The notes: generated by a model not told the origin, from the sequence alone. A DNA stretch of 64,000 nucleotides from Mesorhizobium koreense (GCF_031656215.1 NZ_CP134228.1:310001-374000); one strand, 5' to 3'; counted from the stretch's first letter, positions 1 through 8,668 are shown. Numbers and translations are program-made.

Positions 1-397
1 CGAGCGGCGCGCGGATATCGGCGAGGCGCTGGCGCAGTTCCCGGCCGATTTTCGGCGCGTCGTCGAACAGCTCGACCACGGGTCCGCTGACCATGTAGCC
101 CAGGAGCGCGATGCCGATGCCGAAGCCGACCACCAGAAGGGTCGCGGAGATTGCCGAGGGTAGGCCGCGCTTGCGAAAGAAGCGCACGATGGGGGTGAGC
201 GTCAGCGTCAGGAGGAAAGCCAGGACCACCGGCATGAAGAAGTCCTTGGCGAAATAGAGCGCATAAACCGCCATGATGAGGAAAATGCCCATCAGGAGCC
301 TCGGGACGAGGCGGCTCGGCTCTTCGGAGAGAGCTATGGCGGCGCCGGCCGCCTCCGCGACTACAATCTCGGCGGACGCCTGCTTCTCGACGGCCAT
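1..397 (-). CDS. AI-2E/PerM family transporter, N-terminal part (runs off the window)
   Basis: The visible 132 residues begin with ATG and hold a soluble acidic N-terminus, then two hydrophobic segments (about residues 32-60, including FFMPVVLAFLLTLTLTP) and a third (about 78-100), followed by a polar stretch with ELFDDAPKIG. This is the N-terminal layout of the AI-2E transporter/PerM permease family, inner-membrane proteins of about 350-400 residues. The family includes autoinducer exporters and Na+/H+ antiporters, so the substrate cannot be told. The C-terminal two thirds lie outside the window. Family assignment is from remembered motif pattern. Confidence 0.75.
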   Translation of the reverse strand, partial: MAVEKQASAEIVVAEAAGAAIALSEEPSRLVPRLLMGIFLIMAVYALYFAKDFFMPVVLAFLLTLTLTPIVRFFRKRGLPSAISATLLVVGFGIGIALLGYMVSGPVVELFDDAPKIGRELRQRLADIRAPL

Positions 398-487
398 CGG
401 TTGACTCCCCCTCGTCGGATGCGGGCCATGATCGGCCGCGCCTTTCAACGCGCGATCCCGGCGGCCGGTTCCAGGGGAGCGTGGGAG

Positions 488-988
488 CTATTCGCTTTCG
501 CCGTCGAGGGCCGGAATCGCCACGCCGGCCAGTTCGGCGGCCGTCAGCCTTGCCGCGCCGGCGCGTGCGATGCGCAGCATCAGCGCCTTGCGGGTCGCGC
601 CCGGCATGCGGTGTTCCGGCGCCTCGCGCAGGATCTCGGCGCCGTAGCCGTCCGAGAGGATGAAACCGCATTCCTCGGGGAAGATGCTGGCCGGCACGTC
701 GGGATGCGTGGCGAAGAAGAAGCGATCGGAATGGAGCCGGTATTCCGGCCATTTGCGATCGACGCGGAAATCCTCGACCGATGATTTGATCTCGATGATC
801 CAGATGTCGCCCTTGCGCGTCATGGCGACGAGATCGGCGCGGCGGCCGGACGCCAGCGACAGTTCCGGCAAAACATGCGCACCCATCTGGACAAGCAGGC
901 GTTGGACGCCGCGCCGGATGACCATGGCGCGCTCGGACTGGCGACCGTCGACGAGAGGGTTGAGAGGGATAGGGGAAACGATAGGCAT
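488..988 (-). CDS. mmcB: MmcB family DNA repair protein
   Basis: This 166-residue soluble protein has the nuclease-like core expected of MmcB: ELSLASGRRADLVAMTRKG followed by IWIIEIKSS, which resembles a D...ExK restriction-endonuclease-fold active site. In Caulobacter, mmcB is DNA-damage induced and needed for resistance to mitomycin C. I start it at the ATG giving MPIVSPIPLNPL, because the upstream in-frame extension is out of character with the family. It diverges from the small HTH gene. A GTTC-N7-GAAC inverted repeat lies about 22 bp upstream of this start. Confidence 0.85.
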   Translation of the reverse strand: MPIVSPIPLNPLVDGRQSERAMVIRRGVQRLLVQMGAHVLPELSLASGRRADLVAMTRKGDIWIIEIKSSVEDFRVDRKWPEYRLHSDRFFFATHPDVPASIFPEECGFILSDGYGAEILREAPEHRMPGATRKALMLRIARAGAARLTAAELAGVAIPALDGESE

Positions 989-1178
989 GGCTGCACTATG
1001 CCACCAGATGTTCACGTTTTGAACCCCTGTAGGCCGGTAACTTTTCCGCATTCGACTCAGAACCGTCTATCCTTTGCGGGGCTCTTATCACCCTTCACGG
1101 AACCGACGGTACCTGATGCCACTGTCATATCTCGCAATATACGGCATGCATGCTACTCTCGGGCGATCGGAGGTTTCC

Positions 1179-1481
1179 ATGATCACCGGACCGCTTTGCA
1201 AGGCCGCTCGCGCTCTTGTCGGGGTGAGCCGATACAAGCTTGCCGCCAATTCAGGGGTGGACACGCGCGCCATAGAACTGTTCGAACGCAGCATAAGCGT
1301 GCCGGACGAAGCGGCAGTCGCCGCGCTTCAATCGGCGCTCGAGGTGCTCGGCGCCATGTTCATTCCGGAAGAGGGATCGCACGGCGTCGGCGTGCGGCTG
1401 AAGTTCAACCGCTCGATCACCAAGCGTATCGGGACGCTCGAGAACGAGGGCGGCCCGCCTGCCAAGGACGACGTCCCCTAA
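1179..1481 (+). CDS. Small helix-turn-helix (Xre-like) transcriptional regulator
   Basis: The protein has 100 residues. Residues 1-65 look like a single HTH domain: CKAARALVGVSRYKLAANSG begins a DNA-binding helix pair, followed by TRAIELFERS. The remainder is a short basic tail. The ATG giving MITGPLCK is chosen because CGGAGG lies just upstream and the HTH begins there. Such stand-alone Xre-type proteins are common in rhizobial chromosomes. No target can be named. It diverges from mmcB and converges on the MerR-type gene. Confidence 0.65.
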   Translation: MITGPLCKAARALVGVSRYKLAANSGVDTRAIELFERSISVPDEAAVAALQSALEVLGAMFIPEEGSHGVGVRLKFNRSITKRIGTLENEGGPPAKDDVP

Positions 1482-1522
1482 GCAAGATCGCAGGCCGACA
1501 TCGCCGGCGTTACGGCCAGCGC

Positions 1523-1939
1523 TTACCCGGCAGCGACGCGGGCCTTGTGACCCGCTCCGCCCGCGATATCTTCAAGGATCGGGCAATCCGGCCGGTCGTC
1601 GCCGTGGCAGGCCCGGATCAGTTTCTGCAGGATAGCGCGCATCTGCTCCAGTTCGCGCAGTTTCTCGCCGATCGCCTCGACATGGGCGGCGGCGATCTCG
1701 CGAACGTCGTGGCTGGCGCGCGAGCGGTCTTCGTAGAGCGCCATCAACTGACGGCAATCAGGGATCGAAAAGCCGAGCCCGCGGGCGCGGCGCAGGAAGG
1801 CCAGCTTGTGGATGTCGCTCGCCGAATAGTCGCGATAGCCGTTTTCCGCGCGCGCCGGCCGAATTAGGCCGATATCCTCGTAATAGCGGATGGTCTTGGC
1901 CGGCAGCCCGGACCTGTCCGCGGCTTCGCCTACATTCAT
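1523..1939 (-). CDS. cueR: Copper-responsive MerR family regulator (CueR/HmrR type)
   Basis: This MerR-family activator has 138 residues. The N-terminal winged HTH reads MNVGEAADRSGLPAKTIRYYEDIGLI, followed by a coiled-coil dimerisation helix (about 78-108). The metal loop carries C111 and C119 in CHGDDRPDC, the C-x7-C spacing of Cu(I)-sensing CueR/HmrR. Family members activate copper-exporting P-type ATPase genes. No copA or copper chaperone gene is adjacent, so the target is elsewhere or unlinked. The start is set at the family's usual N-terminus; an in-frame upstream extension of 42 residues is not expected to be translated. Confidence 0.87.
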   Translation of the reverse strand: MNVGEAADRSGLPAKTIRYYEDIGLIRPARAENGYRDYSASDIHKLAFLRRARGLGFSIPDCRQLMALYEDRSRASHDVREIAAAHVEAIGEKLRELEQMRAILQKLIRACHGDDRPDCPILEDIAGGAGHKARVAAG

Positions 1940-2114
1940 CCGGCTTCCCCTTGTGGTTGTCCTGCCAAAATGACCCGGCAGGTGTGGCGCAAATACAATA
2001 ACCGCGGAAGGAAGCGGCGATTGCGGTCTCTCAAAGAGATTTATGTGCTTGGCAAGAGTTTGCAACGCCCCCTAAAAAGGCGGCGAAATTGCGGCTGGGA
2101 GCATAGCACAGCTA

Positions 2115-2729
2115 ATGAAAATGAAGTTGGTTCTGGCCTCGGCGGGGCTCATGCTTACAGTAGCGCTGTCGGGCTGCATGAGCGTCGGCACATTGTTTAC
2201 GGATGCCTATGGCTCGAAGATGGACGCCGGATATCAGTTGCCGGCCATTCCCATCTACAAGGTGCCGGAACAGTACCGCCGCCAGGAAGTCTCCTTCCAC
2301 ACCGACGAGGCGCCCGGCACGATCATCGTGGATACCGGGGAACATCATCTCTACTTCATCGAGGGTGACGGCAAGGCGATGCGCTACGGCATCGGCGTCG
2401 GCCGGGAAGGCTTCACGTGGAAAGGCGCAACGCGCGTCGCCATGAAGCGCGAATGGCCGACCTGGACACCGCCCTCGGCGATGATCAAGCGTCAACCGGA
2501 ACTGGCGAAATACCGTGAAGGCATGGATCCGGGCCTCAAGAACCCGCTCGGCGCGCGGGCGCTCTATCTGTTCACCAAGCATGGAGACACGGGCTACCGC
2601 CTGCACGGCTCGCCGGAATGGTGGTCGATCGGCAAGAACGTATCGTCCGGCTGCATCCGGCTGATGAACCAGGACATCATCGACCTCTATAACCGAGCCG
2701 ATGTCGGCGCCAAGGTGATCGTGAAGTAA
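2115..2729 (+). CDS. L,D-transpeptidase (YkuD) lipoprotein
   Basis: The protein has 204 residues. A lipoprotein signal with lipobox LSGC (Cys21) predicts anchoring in an envelope membrane after signal peptidase II cleavage. The catalytic YkuD/ErfK domain fills about residues 68-204. It ends in the diagnostic His164 (RLHGSPEWW) and SSGCIRLMN with nucleophile Cys180. Such enzymes form 3-3 peptidoglycan crosslinks or attach proteins to the cell wall. Rhizobiales rely heavily on L,D-crosslinks. The gene stands alone and converges on nfu across a strong bidirectional terminator. Confidence 0.9.
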   Translation: MKMKLVLASAGLMLTVALSGCMSVGTLFTDAYGSKMDAGYQLPAIPIYKVPEQYRRQEVSFHTDEAPGTIIVDTGEHHLYFIEGDGKAMRYGIGVGREGFTWKGATRVAMKREWPTWTPPSAMIKRQPELAKYREGMDPGLKNPLGARALYLFTKHGDTGYRLHGSPEWWSIGKNVSSGCIRLMNQDIIDLYNRADVGAKVIVK

Positions 2730-2780
2730 GCAACGATCTTATCGTGGGGGAGGAACCGTCCGGGCAACAAGGGACGATCC

Positions 2781-2816
2781 AACAAAAAACCGGGCCGAAA
2801 AGCCCGGTTTTTTGTT
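2781..2816. terminator. Bidirectional rho-independent terminator
   Basis: A perfect 15-bp inverted repeat, AACAAAAAACCGGGC with its complement, has a 6-nt loop (CGAAAA). The GC core is flanked by T-runs on one strand and A-runs on the other, so it can terminate transcripts from both sides. It lies between the convergent L,D-transpeptidase and nfu genes. Confidence 0.92.
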
Positions 2817-2890
2817 GGGTTCAACCATTCGAGACGTTGCTCCGAGGCCGCTTGAAATCCCTGGCGGCCCGGGCTGCTGCTAACGGCTTC

Positions 2891-3469
2891 TCAGACCACC
2901 TGCTCGACATGCTGCACTTCCGGGATGAAGTGGCTGAGCAGGTTCTGGATGCCATGCTTGAGCGTCGCCGTCGAAGACGGGCAGCCCGAGCAGGCGCCCT
3001 TCATGTTAAGGAAGACGGTGCCGTCCTCGTAGCCGCGGAAGGTGATGTCGCCGCCGTCCATGGCGACCGCCGGGCGCACGCGCGTCTCCAGAAGCTCCTT
3101 GATCGTCAGTACGATCTCTTCGTCTTCCTTGTCGTAGAATTCCTCGCCCGTCTCGCGATGCGCGTCGGCATCATGACTGTGGGCCGGCGCCAGCACCGGA
3201 TCGCCGCCCATGAAATGCTCCATGATCGCGCCGAGCACGGCCGGCTTCAAATGCTGCCATTCGGCGCCCTCGACGGTGACGGCGATGAAATCATAGCCGA
3301 AGAAGACACCGCTGACGCCGGGCACGGCAAAAAGCCGCGCGGCGAGCGGAGAGGCCGCTTCCGCCGCATCGGCGTCGCGGAAATCGGCGGTGCCTTCGGC
3401 CATGACGACCTTGCCCGGCAGGAATTTCAGCGTCGCCGGATTGGGCGTGGATTCGGTCTGTATGAACAT
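2891..3469 (-). CDS. nfu: NifU-like Fe-S scaffold/carrier protein (Nfu)
   Basis: The protein has 192 residues with an N-terminal Nfu_N domain (MFIQTESTPNPATLKFLPG, about 1-90) and a C-terminal NifU domain (about 110-192). The latter carries the cluster-binding CSGC motif (Cys160, Cys163). Nfu proteins receive [4Fe-4S] clusters and hand them to apo-enzymes. The same Nfu-UspA-TrpS order recurs in other Rhizobiales chromosomes. The linker between domains contains a His/Asp-rich stretch (SHDADAHRE). The start matches the conserved family N-terminus. Confidence 0.92.
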   Translation of the reverse strand: MFIQTESTPNPATLKFLPGKVVMAEGTADFRDADAAEAASPLAARLFAVPGVSGVFFGYDFIAVTVEGAEWQHLKPAVLGAIMEHFMGGDPVLAPAHSHDADAHRETGEEFYDKEDEEIVLTIKELLETRVRPAVAMDGGDITFRGYEDGTVFLNMKGACSGCPSSTATLKHGIQNLLSHFIPEVQHVEQVV

Positions 3470-3552
3470 CTCGCGCGATCCCTTCGAGGGAAACCCCTGT
3501 GTGCTGCTAAAATAGGCCCGCGACGGCCGGTCTACAAGCTTGATCGACCCGA

Positions 3553-4044
3553 TCAGGCAAGGCTCTCGATATCTTCGTCCGAGAGATCCTGGGGCACGAC
3601 GGTGACGGGAACCGGGAAGGCCGCCGTCTTGCCGGCGATCGAGGCGACGAGCGGCCCCGGCCCTTCCTTCGAGGAACCGGCCGCAAGCACCAGGATGGAG
3701 ATGTCCTGGTCCTCCTCGATAAGCTTGGTGATCTCTTCGGTCGGCGCGCCCTCACGCACGACCAGTTCCGGCTCGATCCCGAGCTTCTCACGAACCTTGG
3801 AAGCGAATTTGTCGAGCGCTGCCTTGGCGGCGGCGACCGCCTCCTCGCGCATGATCTGCTCGACCCCTAGCCATTGCTTGAAATCGCCGGCATCGACCAC
3901 GAAGAGCAGCACAAGGCCGCCGCCCGTCGCTTTCACGCGATAGGCGGCATAGGCCACCGCGCGCTCGCATTCGGGCGTTTCGTCGATGACGGCCAGGAAC
4001 TTTCGGCGGTGGCCCGCCTCGTGACTCAGGCGTTTGGAAACCAT
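3553..4044 (-). CDS. Universal stress protein (UspA family)
   Basis: This single-domain Usp protein has 163 residues. The core starts with KFLAVIDETPECERAVAYAA and ends with ILVLAAGSSKEGPGPLVASI, corresponding to the nucleotide-binding G-x2-G-x9-G(S/T) region. That region is only partly canonical, so ATP binding is uncertain. The start giving MVSKRLSHEAG is chosen over an ATG 14 codons upstream, because the family domain begins shortly after it. It lies between nfu and trpS on the same strand and is probably co-transcribed with trpS. Confidence 0.85.
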   Translation of the reverse strand: MVSKRLSHEAGHRRKFLAVIDETPECERAVAYAAYRVKATGGGLVLLFVVDAGDFKQWLGVEQIMREEAVAAAKAALDKFASKVREKLGIEPELVVREGAPTEEITKLIEEDQDISILVLAAGSSKEGPGPLVASIAGKTAAFPVPVTVVPQDLSDEDIESLA

Positions 4045-4119
4045 GAAGTGTCCCTCGTCGCGGGCAGTGCAATCCACCGCCCGCAATCCCCCGAAGCTAG
4101 CGAGCCGACCGGCGCCGCG

Positions 4120-5184
4120 TCAATCATCGAGAAGCCCGACGATGCGCCGCACCGTCTTCATCGTCGCCTCGGCGAGTACGCGCGCCCGTTCGCCGCCATC
4201 CTTCAGGATGCCATCGATATGGGCCGGGTCCGCCATCAAGCGTCGCATCTCCGAGGCAAGCGGGGCGAGTTTATCGACCGCAAGATCGGCCAGCGCCGGC
4301 TTGAAGGCCGAGAACTGCCGGCCGGCGAATTCGGCGACGACCTTCTCCTTGGTCGTGTCGGCAAGGGCGGCATAGATGCCGACGAGATTCTCCGCTTCCG
4401 GCCGATCCTTCAGGCCGGCAATCTCCGACGGCAGCGGCTCCGGATCGGTCTTGGCTTTCTTGATCTTCTTGGCGATCATGTCGGCGTCGTCGGTCAGGTT
4501 GATGCGCGAAAGGTCGGACGGGTCCGATTTCGACATCTTCTTCGACCCGTCGCGCAGGCTCATGACACGGGTGGCGACACCTCCGATCAGCGGCTCGGTC
4601 AGCGGGAAGAAGCCGTTCACCTTCTCCTCGCCGACCGCCATCTCGACGCCGACGCCGAGGTCGGCGATTCGCTTGGAGAAATCGTTGTTGAATTTCTGGG
4701 CGATGTCGCGCGTCAGTTCCAGATGCTGCTTCTGGTCGTCGCCGACCGGCACGTGGGTGGCGCGGTAGACGAGGATGTCGGCGGCCATCAGGTCGGGATA
4801 GGTGAAGAGCCCCACCGAGGCGTTCTCGCGATCCTTGCCGGCTTTCTCCTTGAACTGCGTCATGCGGTTCAGCCAGCCCATGCGGGCCACGCAATTGAAG
4901 ACCCAGGTAAGCTCGGCATGCTGCATGACCCGGGCCTGGTTGAAGACGATGTGCTTCTTCGGATCGATGCCGGCGGCGATAAAGGCGGCCGCGATGGCGC
5001 GCGTCTGGTCGGGCAGATCCTCGTGGACCAGCGTCGCCGTCAGCGAATGCATGTCGACCACGCAATAGATGCAGTCGTGGCTTTCCTGCAGGGCGACGAA
5101 TTTGCGAATGGCGCCGAGATAGTTGCCGAGATGGAGGTTGCCGGTCGGCTGGACACCGGAAAAGACAAGGGGCTTGAAGGACAT
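4120..5184 (-). CDS. trpS: Tryptophanyl-tRNA synthetase
   Basis: This class I aminoacyl-tRNA synthetase has 354 residues. The HIGH-like motif appears as [13 protein letters not shown] near residue 15-27, and the KMSKS loop as [10 protein letters not shown] around residue 215. It charges tRNA-Trp. The length is normal for the family. In related genomes trpS directly follows murJ. Here a three-gene plus-strand block has come between the two, so trpS needs its own promoter in the short gap facing the sigma-factor gene. Confidence 0.97.
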   Translation of the reverse strand: MSFKPLVFSGVQPTGNLHLGNYLGAIRKFVALQESHDCIYCVVDMHSLTATLVHEDLPDQTRAIAAAFIAAGIDPKKHIVFNQARVMQHAELTWVFNCVARMGWLNRMTQFKEKAGKDRENASVGLFTYPDLMAADILVYRATHVPVGDDQKQHLELTRDIAQKFNNDFSKRIADLGVGVEMAVGEEKVNGFFPLTEPLIGGVATRVMSLRDGSKKMSKSDPSDLSRINLTDDADMIAKKIKKAKTDPEPLPSEIAGLKDRPEAENLVGIYAALADTTKEKVVAEFAGRQFSAFKPALADLAVDKLAPLASEMRRLMADPAHIDGILKDGGERARVLAEATMKTVRRIVGLLDD

Positions 5185-5381
5185 CTGATTTTCCTCGTGG
5201 CTTGTGGAGGGCCGTTTCGCGCGCGGCGAAATTCCTGGACGGGCGCTTATGGATCATGGCGGAGAGGACGGCAAGAGGGGAGTGATGCCGCATGAACAAG
5301 GAATCCTGCCGCACCGTTTTTCGTGTTAAGTTCGGAACCTTTCGTCGGCACGATCATCCAATGACGCGTGTGGAGATTGTC

Positions 5382-6086
5382 ATGGCAAAAATAGCAAGCG
5401 TCGCATCGACGGGCATGGCCTTCCGGGCGGACATGGCGCTGGTCGAGCGCGCGAGGGCGCGCGAGGCGGCCGCCTGCCGCCTGCTCATCAAGACCTACAA
5501 CCAGAGACTCTACCGTCTCGCTCGCAGCATCGTGCGTAACGATGGCGAGGCCGAGGACGTGCTGCAGGAGGCGTATCTTCGGGCCTTCGCGCATCTCGAC
5601 ACCTTCCGCGGCGATTCAGCGCTGTCCACCTGGCTTTCGCGCATCGTCATCAACGAAGCGCTCGGCCGGCTGCGCAAGCGGCGGCGGGCGGCGGCGGCCG
5701 AAGTCCCCGAAGGCCATCGCGAGGGCGGCAACGGCGCCGACATCATCCCCTTCCCTCTCGTTTCGAGCGAGGCCGACCCGGAGCGCACGATGGCACAAAG
5801 GCAGATCCTCAACCTCGTCGAGCGGGCAACGGACGACCTGCCCGAGATCTACCGCACCGTCTTCGTCGCCCGCGTGATCGAGGGGCTGAGCATGGAGGAG
5901 ACGGCGGAACTCCTCGGCATCAAGGCGGAAACGGTGAAGACAAGGCTCTTCCGCGCCCGCCGCCTCGTGCGCGACGCAATCGAAAAGGAAGTCGGCCCGG
6001 TATTGATGGACGCCTTCCCCTTCGCCGGCCGCCGCTGCGAACGGCTCACACGCGCGGTCATGATGCGCCTCGGCTTCGGGGAATGA
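5382..6086 (+). CDS. ECF-type RNA polymerase sigma factor
   Basis: This two-domain sigma-70 family protein has 234 residues. Region 2 reads ARSIVRNDGEAEDVLQEAYLRAF and region 4 reads DLPEIYRTVFVARVIEGLSMEETAELLGI, with the recognition helix KAETVKTRLFRARRLV. A C-terminal extension of about 35 residues follows region 4. The ATG at the given start has TGGAG six bases upstream; another in-frame ATG lies seven codons earlier. No anti-sigma gene is adjacent, which is unusual for ECF factors. The next two plus-strand genes (DUF4142 and cupredoxin) are plausible members of the same unit. Confidence 0.88.
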   Translation: MAKIASVASTGMAFRADMALVERARAREAAACRLLIKTYNQRLYRLARSIVRNDGEAEDVLQEAYLRAFAHLDTFRGDSALSTWLSRIVINEALGRLRKRRRAAAAEVPEGHREGGNGADIIPFPLVSSEADPERTMAQRQILNLVERATDDLPEIYRTVFVARVIEGLSMEETAELLGIKAETVKTRLFRARRLVRDAIEKEVGPVLMDAFPFAGRRCERLTRAVMMRLGFGE

Positions 6087-6173
6087 TTTTCCGGGAACGT
6101 TTCTTCCCTGCCGGCATCAGATAGGCGTTACCAGCAACATAGCCGTGGCCGATGCCACGGAAGGAGAAAGACC

Positions 6174-6698
6174 ATGGCCATTCGATCGACCGCGGTGCTC
6201 GCCGCGTCGTGCCTTTTCCTGGCAGGACTGCCGGCATGGGCCGCTGAAAAACCAACCGATCCGCAGATTGCCCATATCGCCTACACCGCCGGCGAGATCG
6301 ACATCGAGGCGGCGAAACAGGCGCTCAAGAAAGCGCACGACAAGGATGTCAAGGCGTTTGCCGAGGACATGCTGCGCGACCACGAAGCCGTCAACAAGCA
6401 GGCGCTGGCGCTGGTCAAGAAGCTCAAAGTCAAGCCTGAGGACAACGCCACCAGCGAGGCGCTGACCAAGGCGGCGAAGGCCGAACGCGCCAAGCTCGCC
6501 AAGCTGAAGGGTTCGGCCTTCGACAAGGCCTATGTCGCCAATGAAGTAGCCTATCATAAGCAGGTGAACGGGGCGCTGAAGGACCTCCTGATCCCGTCGG
6601 CCACCAACCCGGAACTGAAGGACTTGCTCGAAACCGGCCTGAAGATATTCCAGGGCCATGAGGAGCATGCCGAGCATGTCCAGTCCGAGCTCAAATAG
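6174..6698 (+). CDS. DUF4142 periplasmic protein
   Basis: The protein has 174 residues with a signal peptide ending near AWA-AE (residue 23-24). An all-helical DUF4142 domain follows, with the family pattern of two ferritin-like His motifs: RDHEAVNKQAL and, later, VAYHKQVNGAL, plus a terminal GHEEHAEHVQ. The function is unknown. The repeated His/Glu helices hint at metal binding or a four-helix bundle, which is inference. It follows the sigma gene by 87 bp and overlaps the cupredoxin gene by 23 bp, indicating translational coupling and a shared envelope role. Confidence 0.85.
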   Translation: MAIRSTAVLAASCLFLAGLPAWAAEKPTDPQIAHIAYTAGEIDIEAAKQALKKAHDKDVKAFAEDMLRDHEAVNKQALALVKKLKVKPEDNATSEALTKAAKAERAKLAKLKGSAFDKAYVANEVAYHKQVNGALKDLLIPSATNPELKDLLETGLKIFQGHEEHAEHVQSELK

Positions 6699-7023
6699 GG
6701 GGGCGCGGTCGCTGCGCTGGGCTGTCGCGCTCGCCGGCGCGTTCATGCTCGGCGCGGCGACCGTCCCGGCACGGGCCGACACCATCACGGTGACGATCGA
6801 AAAGCTCGTCTTCTCGCCGGTCGACATCAAAGCGAAGGTCGGCGACACGGTCGAATGGGTGAACAAGGACGTGTTCGCGCACACGGCGACCGTGAAGGGC
6901 GGCTGGGACGTGATGCTCCCGCCGAAGAAATCGGAGAGCCTAGTGCTGAAGAAGGCGGGAGCGGTCGAATATTACTGCCGCTTCCACCCCAACATGAAAG
7001 GACACATCACGGTCACGCCGTGA
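6676..7023 (+). CDS. Periplasmic cupredoxin (amicyanin/pseudoazurin-like)
   Basis: The protein has 115 residues with a signal peptide ending around ARA-D. A single plastocyanin-like domain follows. Type-1 copper ligands are visible: His in VFAHTATV, then Cys, His and Met in YYCRFHPNMKG, the C-x2-H-x2-M loop of amicyanins. It is likely a small electron carrier in the periplasm. No partner dehydrogenase is present here. The start is chosen for AGGAG ten bases upstream. An ATG 18 bases further upstream is also in frame. Confidence 0.85.
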   Translation: MSSPSSNRGARSLRWAVALAGAFMLGAATVPARADTITVTIEKLVFSPVDIKAKVGDTVEWVNKDVFAHTATVKGGWDVMLPPKKSESLVLKKAGAVEYYCRFHPNMKGHITVTP

Positions 7024-7029
7024 TGTGTC
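7001..7029 (+). terminator. Perfect 12-bp hairpin across the cupredoxin stop codon
   Basis: GACACATCACGG and CCGTGATGTGTC form a perfect 12-bp stem with a 5-nt loop; the TGA stop is in the 3' arm. No U-run follows, so this may be a 3'-end-protecting or rho-assisted structure rather than an intrinsic terminator. murJ ends 10 bp further on the opposite strand. Confidence 0.55.
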
Positions 7030-7038
7030 GCCGCCGCA

Positions 7039-8616
7039 TTATTCGGCGGGCTTCCGGCCACGCTCGATGTTGCGGCGGATCATGCCGAATTCGGCGCCGC
7101 CTATGGCAAAGGCGGCGCCGAAATAGATCACCATTCCCGCCGCGATCAGAATCATCAGAGCCGAAGCCTGCGTCAGGAGCGGCGATTGCGGCGTCAGCCA
7201 CGAGGCCATCCCCTTCACGCCGAAATGAAGCGCGACGGCCATGATGGCGGTCGCCACGATGAGGCGCGGAACGCGCCGGATGAGCCCGTCGTCGCGCCCC
7301 CAGTGGCCACGTCGGACAAGCGCCGCCAGAAGCATCATCGCATTCAGCCATCCGGCTGTGGCCTCGGCAGTGGCGATGCCCGCTTCATGGATAATCGGAA
7401 ACAGTGTCAGCGCGAGAGCCACGTTGACGGCAACGGAGACGGCGGCGAAGCGCATCGGCGTCCTCGTGTCCTCGCGGGCGAAGAAGCCGGGCGTGAAGGC
7501 CTTGATCATCACGAAGGCCGGCAGGCCGAGCCCGAAGATGGCGAGCGCGGCAGCGACCGAATGGGTGGTGTCGGTCGAAAAGGCGCCGCGCTCGTAAAGC
7601 ACGCGAACGATCGCTTCCGACATGACGAGAAGCGCGCCGGCGGCCGGCAGGGTCAGGAAAAGCGCGAACTCGACCGAGCGGTTCTGCAGATTCGCCGCCT
7701 CGACCATGTGGCCCGACTTCAGTGCCCGCGCCAATTCCGGCAGGAGCACGACGCCGACCGCGATGCCGACGACGCCGAGGGGAAGCTGATAGACGCGGTC
7801 GGCATATTGCAGGACCGAGATCGCGCCCGGCTTCGAGGACGCGATCATCTGGCCGATGACGAGGTTGATCTGTGTGATGCCGCCGGTGACAGCGGCGGGG
7901 ACCGCCAGCGCCAGGAGGCGCCAGACGGCGGGCGTCATGCGCGGCCAGCGCAGGCGGATATGGATGCCGGATTGCCTGACCGCAATCGCCACGATCCCAA
8001 GCTGGACGATGCCGGCGGCGAGCACGCCCCACGCCATGAGGTGGCCGGCGGTCCTGCGCTCGACGCCGTTATGGAGCGCATAGGCGAGGACGCCGATCAG
8101 GATGATGTTGAGGAAAACGGGGGCGATTGCCGCGGCGAAATATTTGTGCAGCGAATTGAGGATGCCGCTCATCATGGCGGCCAGAGACATGCACATCAGA
8201 TAGGGGAACATGATGACCGCCAGCGCGGTCGTCAGCGTGACTTTGTCACCGGAGAAGCCGGGTGCGATGATCGTTCGCACCAGTATCGGCATGGCGAGTT
8301 CCATGAGGACCGTCAGACCGAGGAGCAGCGTGAAGAGGATGCCGAACACCTCTTCCGAGAAGCGCCGCGCGCCATCCGGCCCGTTGGCCTCGATCTCCTT
8401 GGAGAAGAGCGGGACGAAGGCGGCGTTGAAGGCGCCCTCGGCGAAGAGCCGCCGGAACAGGTTCGGGAAGCGGAACGCCGCGTAGAAGGCGTCGGCCACG
8501 GGGCCGGCGCCGAGCACGGCCGCCATCATCGCCTCGCGGGAGAAGCCAAGGATGCGGCTCGCCATTGTGGCGCCGCCGACGGTCATGAATTTCTTGACGA
8601 GGCTTACGGACGACAA
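7039..8616 (-). CDS. murJ: Lipid II flippase MurJ (MviN)
   Basis: This is a polytopic MOP-superfamily membrane protein of about 525 residues. The N-terminus SLVKKFMTVGGATMASRILGF and the charged motif GPVADAFYAAFRFPNLFRRL are typical of MurJ, which flips the peptidoglycan precursor lipid II across the inner membrane. The start is uncertain. The family usually begins just before SLVKKF, where the only usable codon is TTG, taken here. A longer in-frame ATG 28 codons upstream would overlap glnD by 32 bp. It follows glnD on the same strand, as is common in rhizobia. Confidence 0.9.
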   Translation of the reverse strand: MSSVSLVKKFMTVGGATMASRILGFSREAMMAAVLGAGPVADAFYAAFRFPNLFRRLFAEGAFNAAFVPLFSKEIEANGPDGARRFSEEVFGILFTLLLGLTVLMELAMPILVRTIIAPGFSGDKVTLTTALAVIMFPYLMCMSLAAMMSGILNSLHKYFAAAIAPVFLNIILIGVLAYALHNGVERRTAGHLMAWGVLAAGIVQLGIVAIAVRQSGIHIRLRWPRMTPAVWRLLALAVPAAVTGGITQINLVIGQMIASSKPGAISVLQYADRVYQLPLGVVGIAVGVVLLPELARALKSGHMVEAANLQNRSVEFALFLTLPAAGALLVMSEAIVRVLYERGAFSTDTTHSVAAALAIFGLGLPAFVMIKAFTPGFFAREDTRTPMRFAAVSVAVNVALALTLFPIIHEAGIATAEATAGWLNAMMLLAALVRRGHWGRDDGLIRRVPRLIVATAIMAVALHFGVKGMASWLTPQSPLLTQASALMILIAAGMVIYFGAAFAIGGAEFGMIRRNIERGRKPAE

Positions 8617-8668
8617 GAGAGGGATTCCGTTTGCGGGAGAGCGGGCATGGACAAGGTGCGTGGGCCCT

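Noticed and set aside
3874-5295. Long plus-strand open frame opposite trpS and usp
   Set aside because: It lies antisense to two clear genes; such frames arise from codon bias in GC-rich DNA. Its translation is Arg/Gly/His-rich without domain motifs.
5334-5360. GGAAC box upstream of the ECF sigma gene, as an EcfG-type promoter
   Set aside because: No CGTT -10 element is found 16-17 bp downstream; the sequence there is ATCC.
6095-6132. GGAAC ... CGTT pair upstream of the DUF4142 gene, as an ECF promoter
   Set aside because: The spacing is 27 bp, too long for a sigma-ECF promoter.
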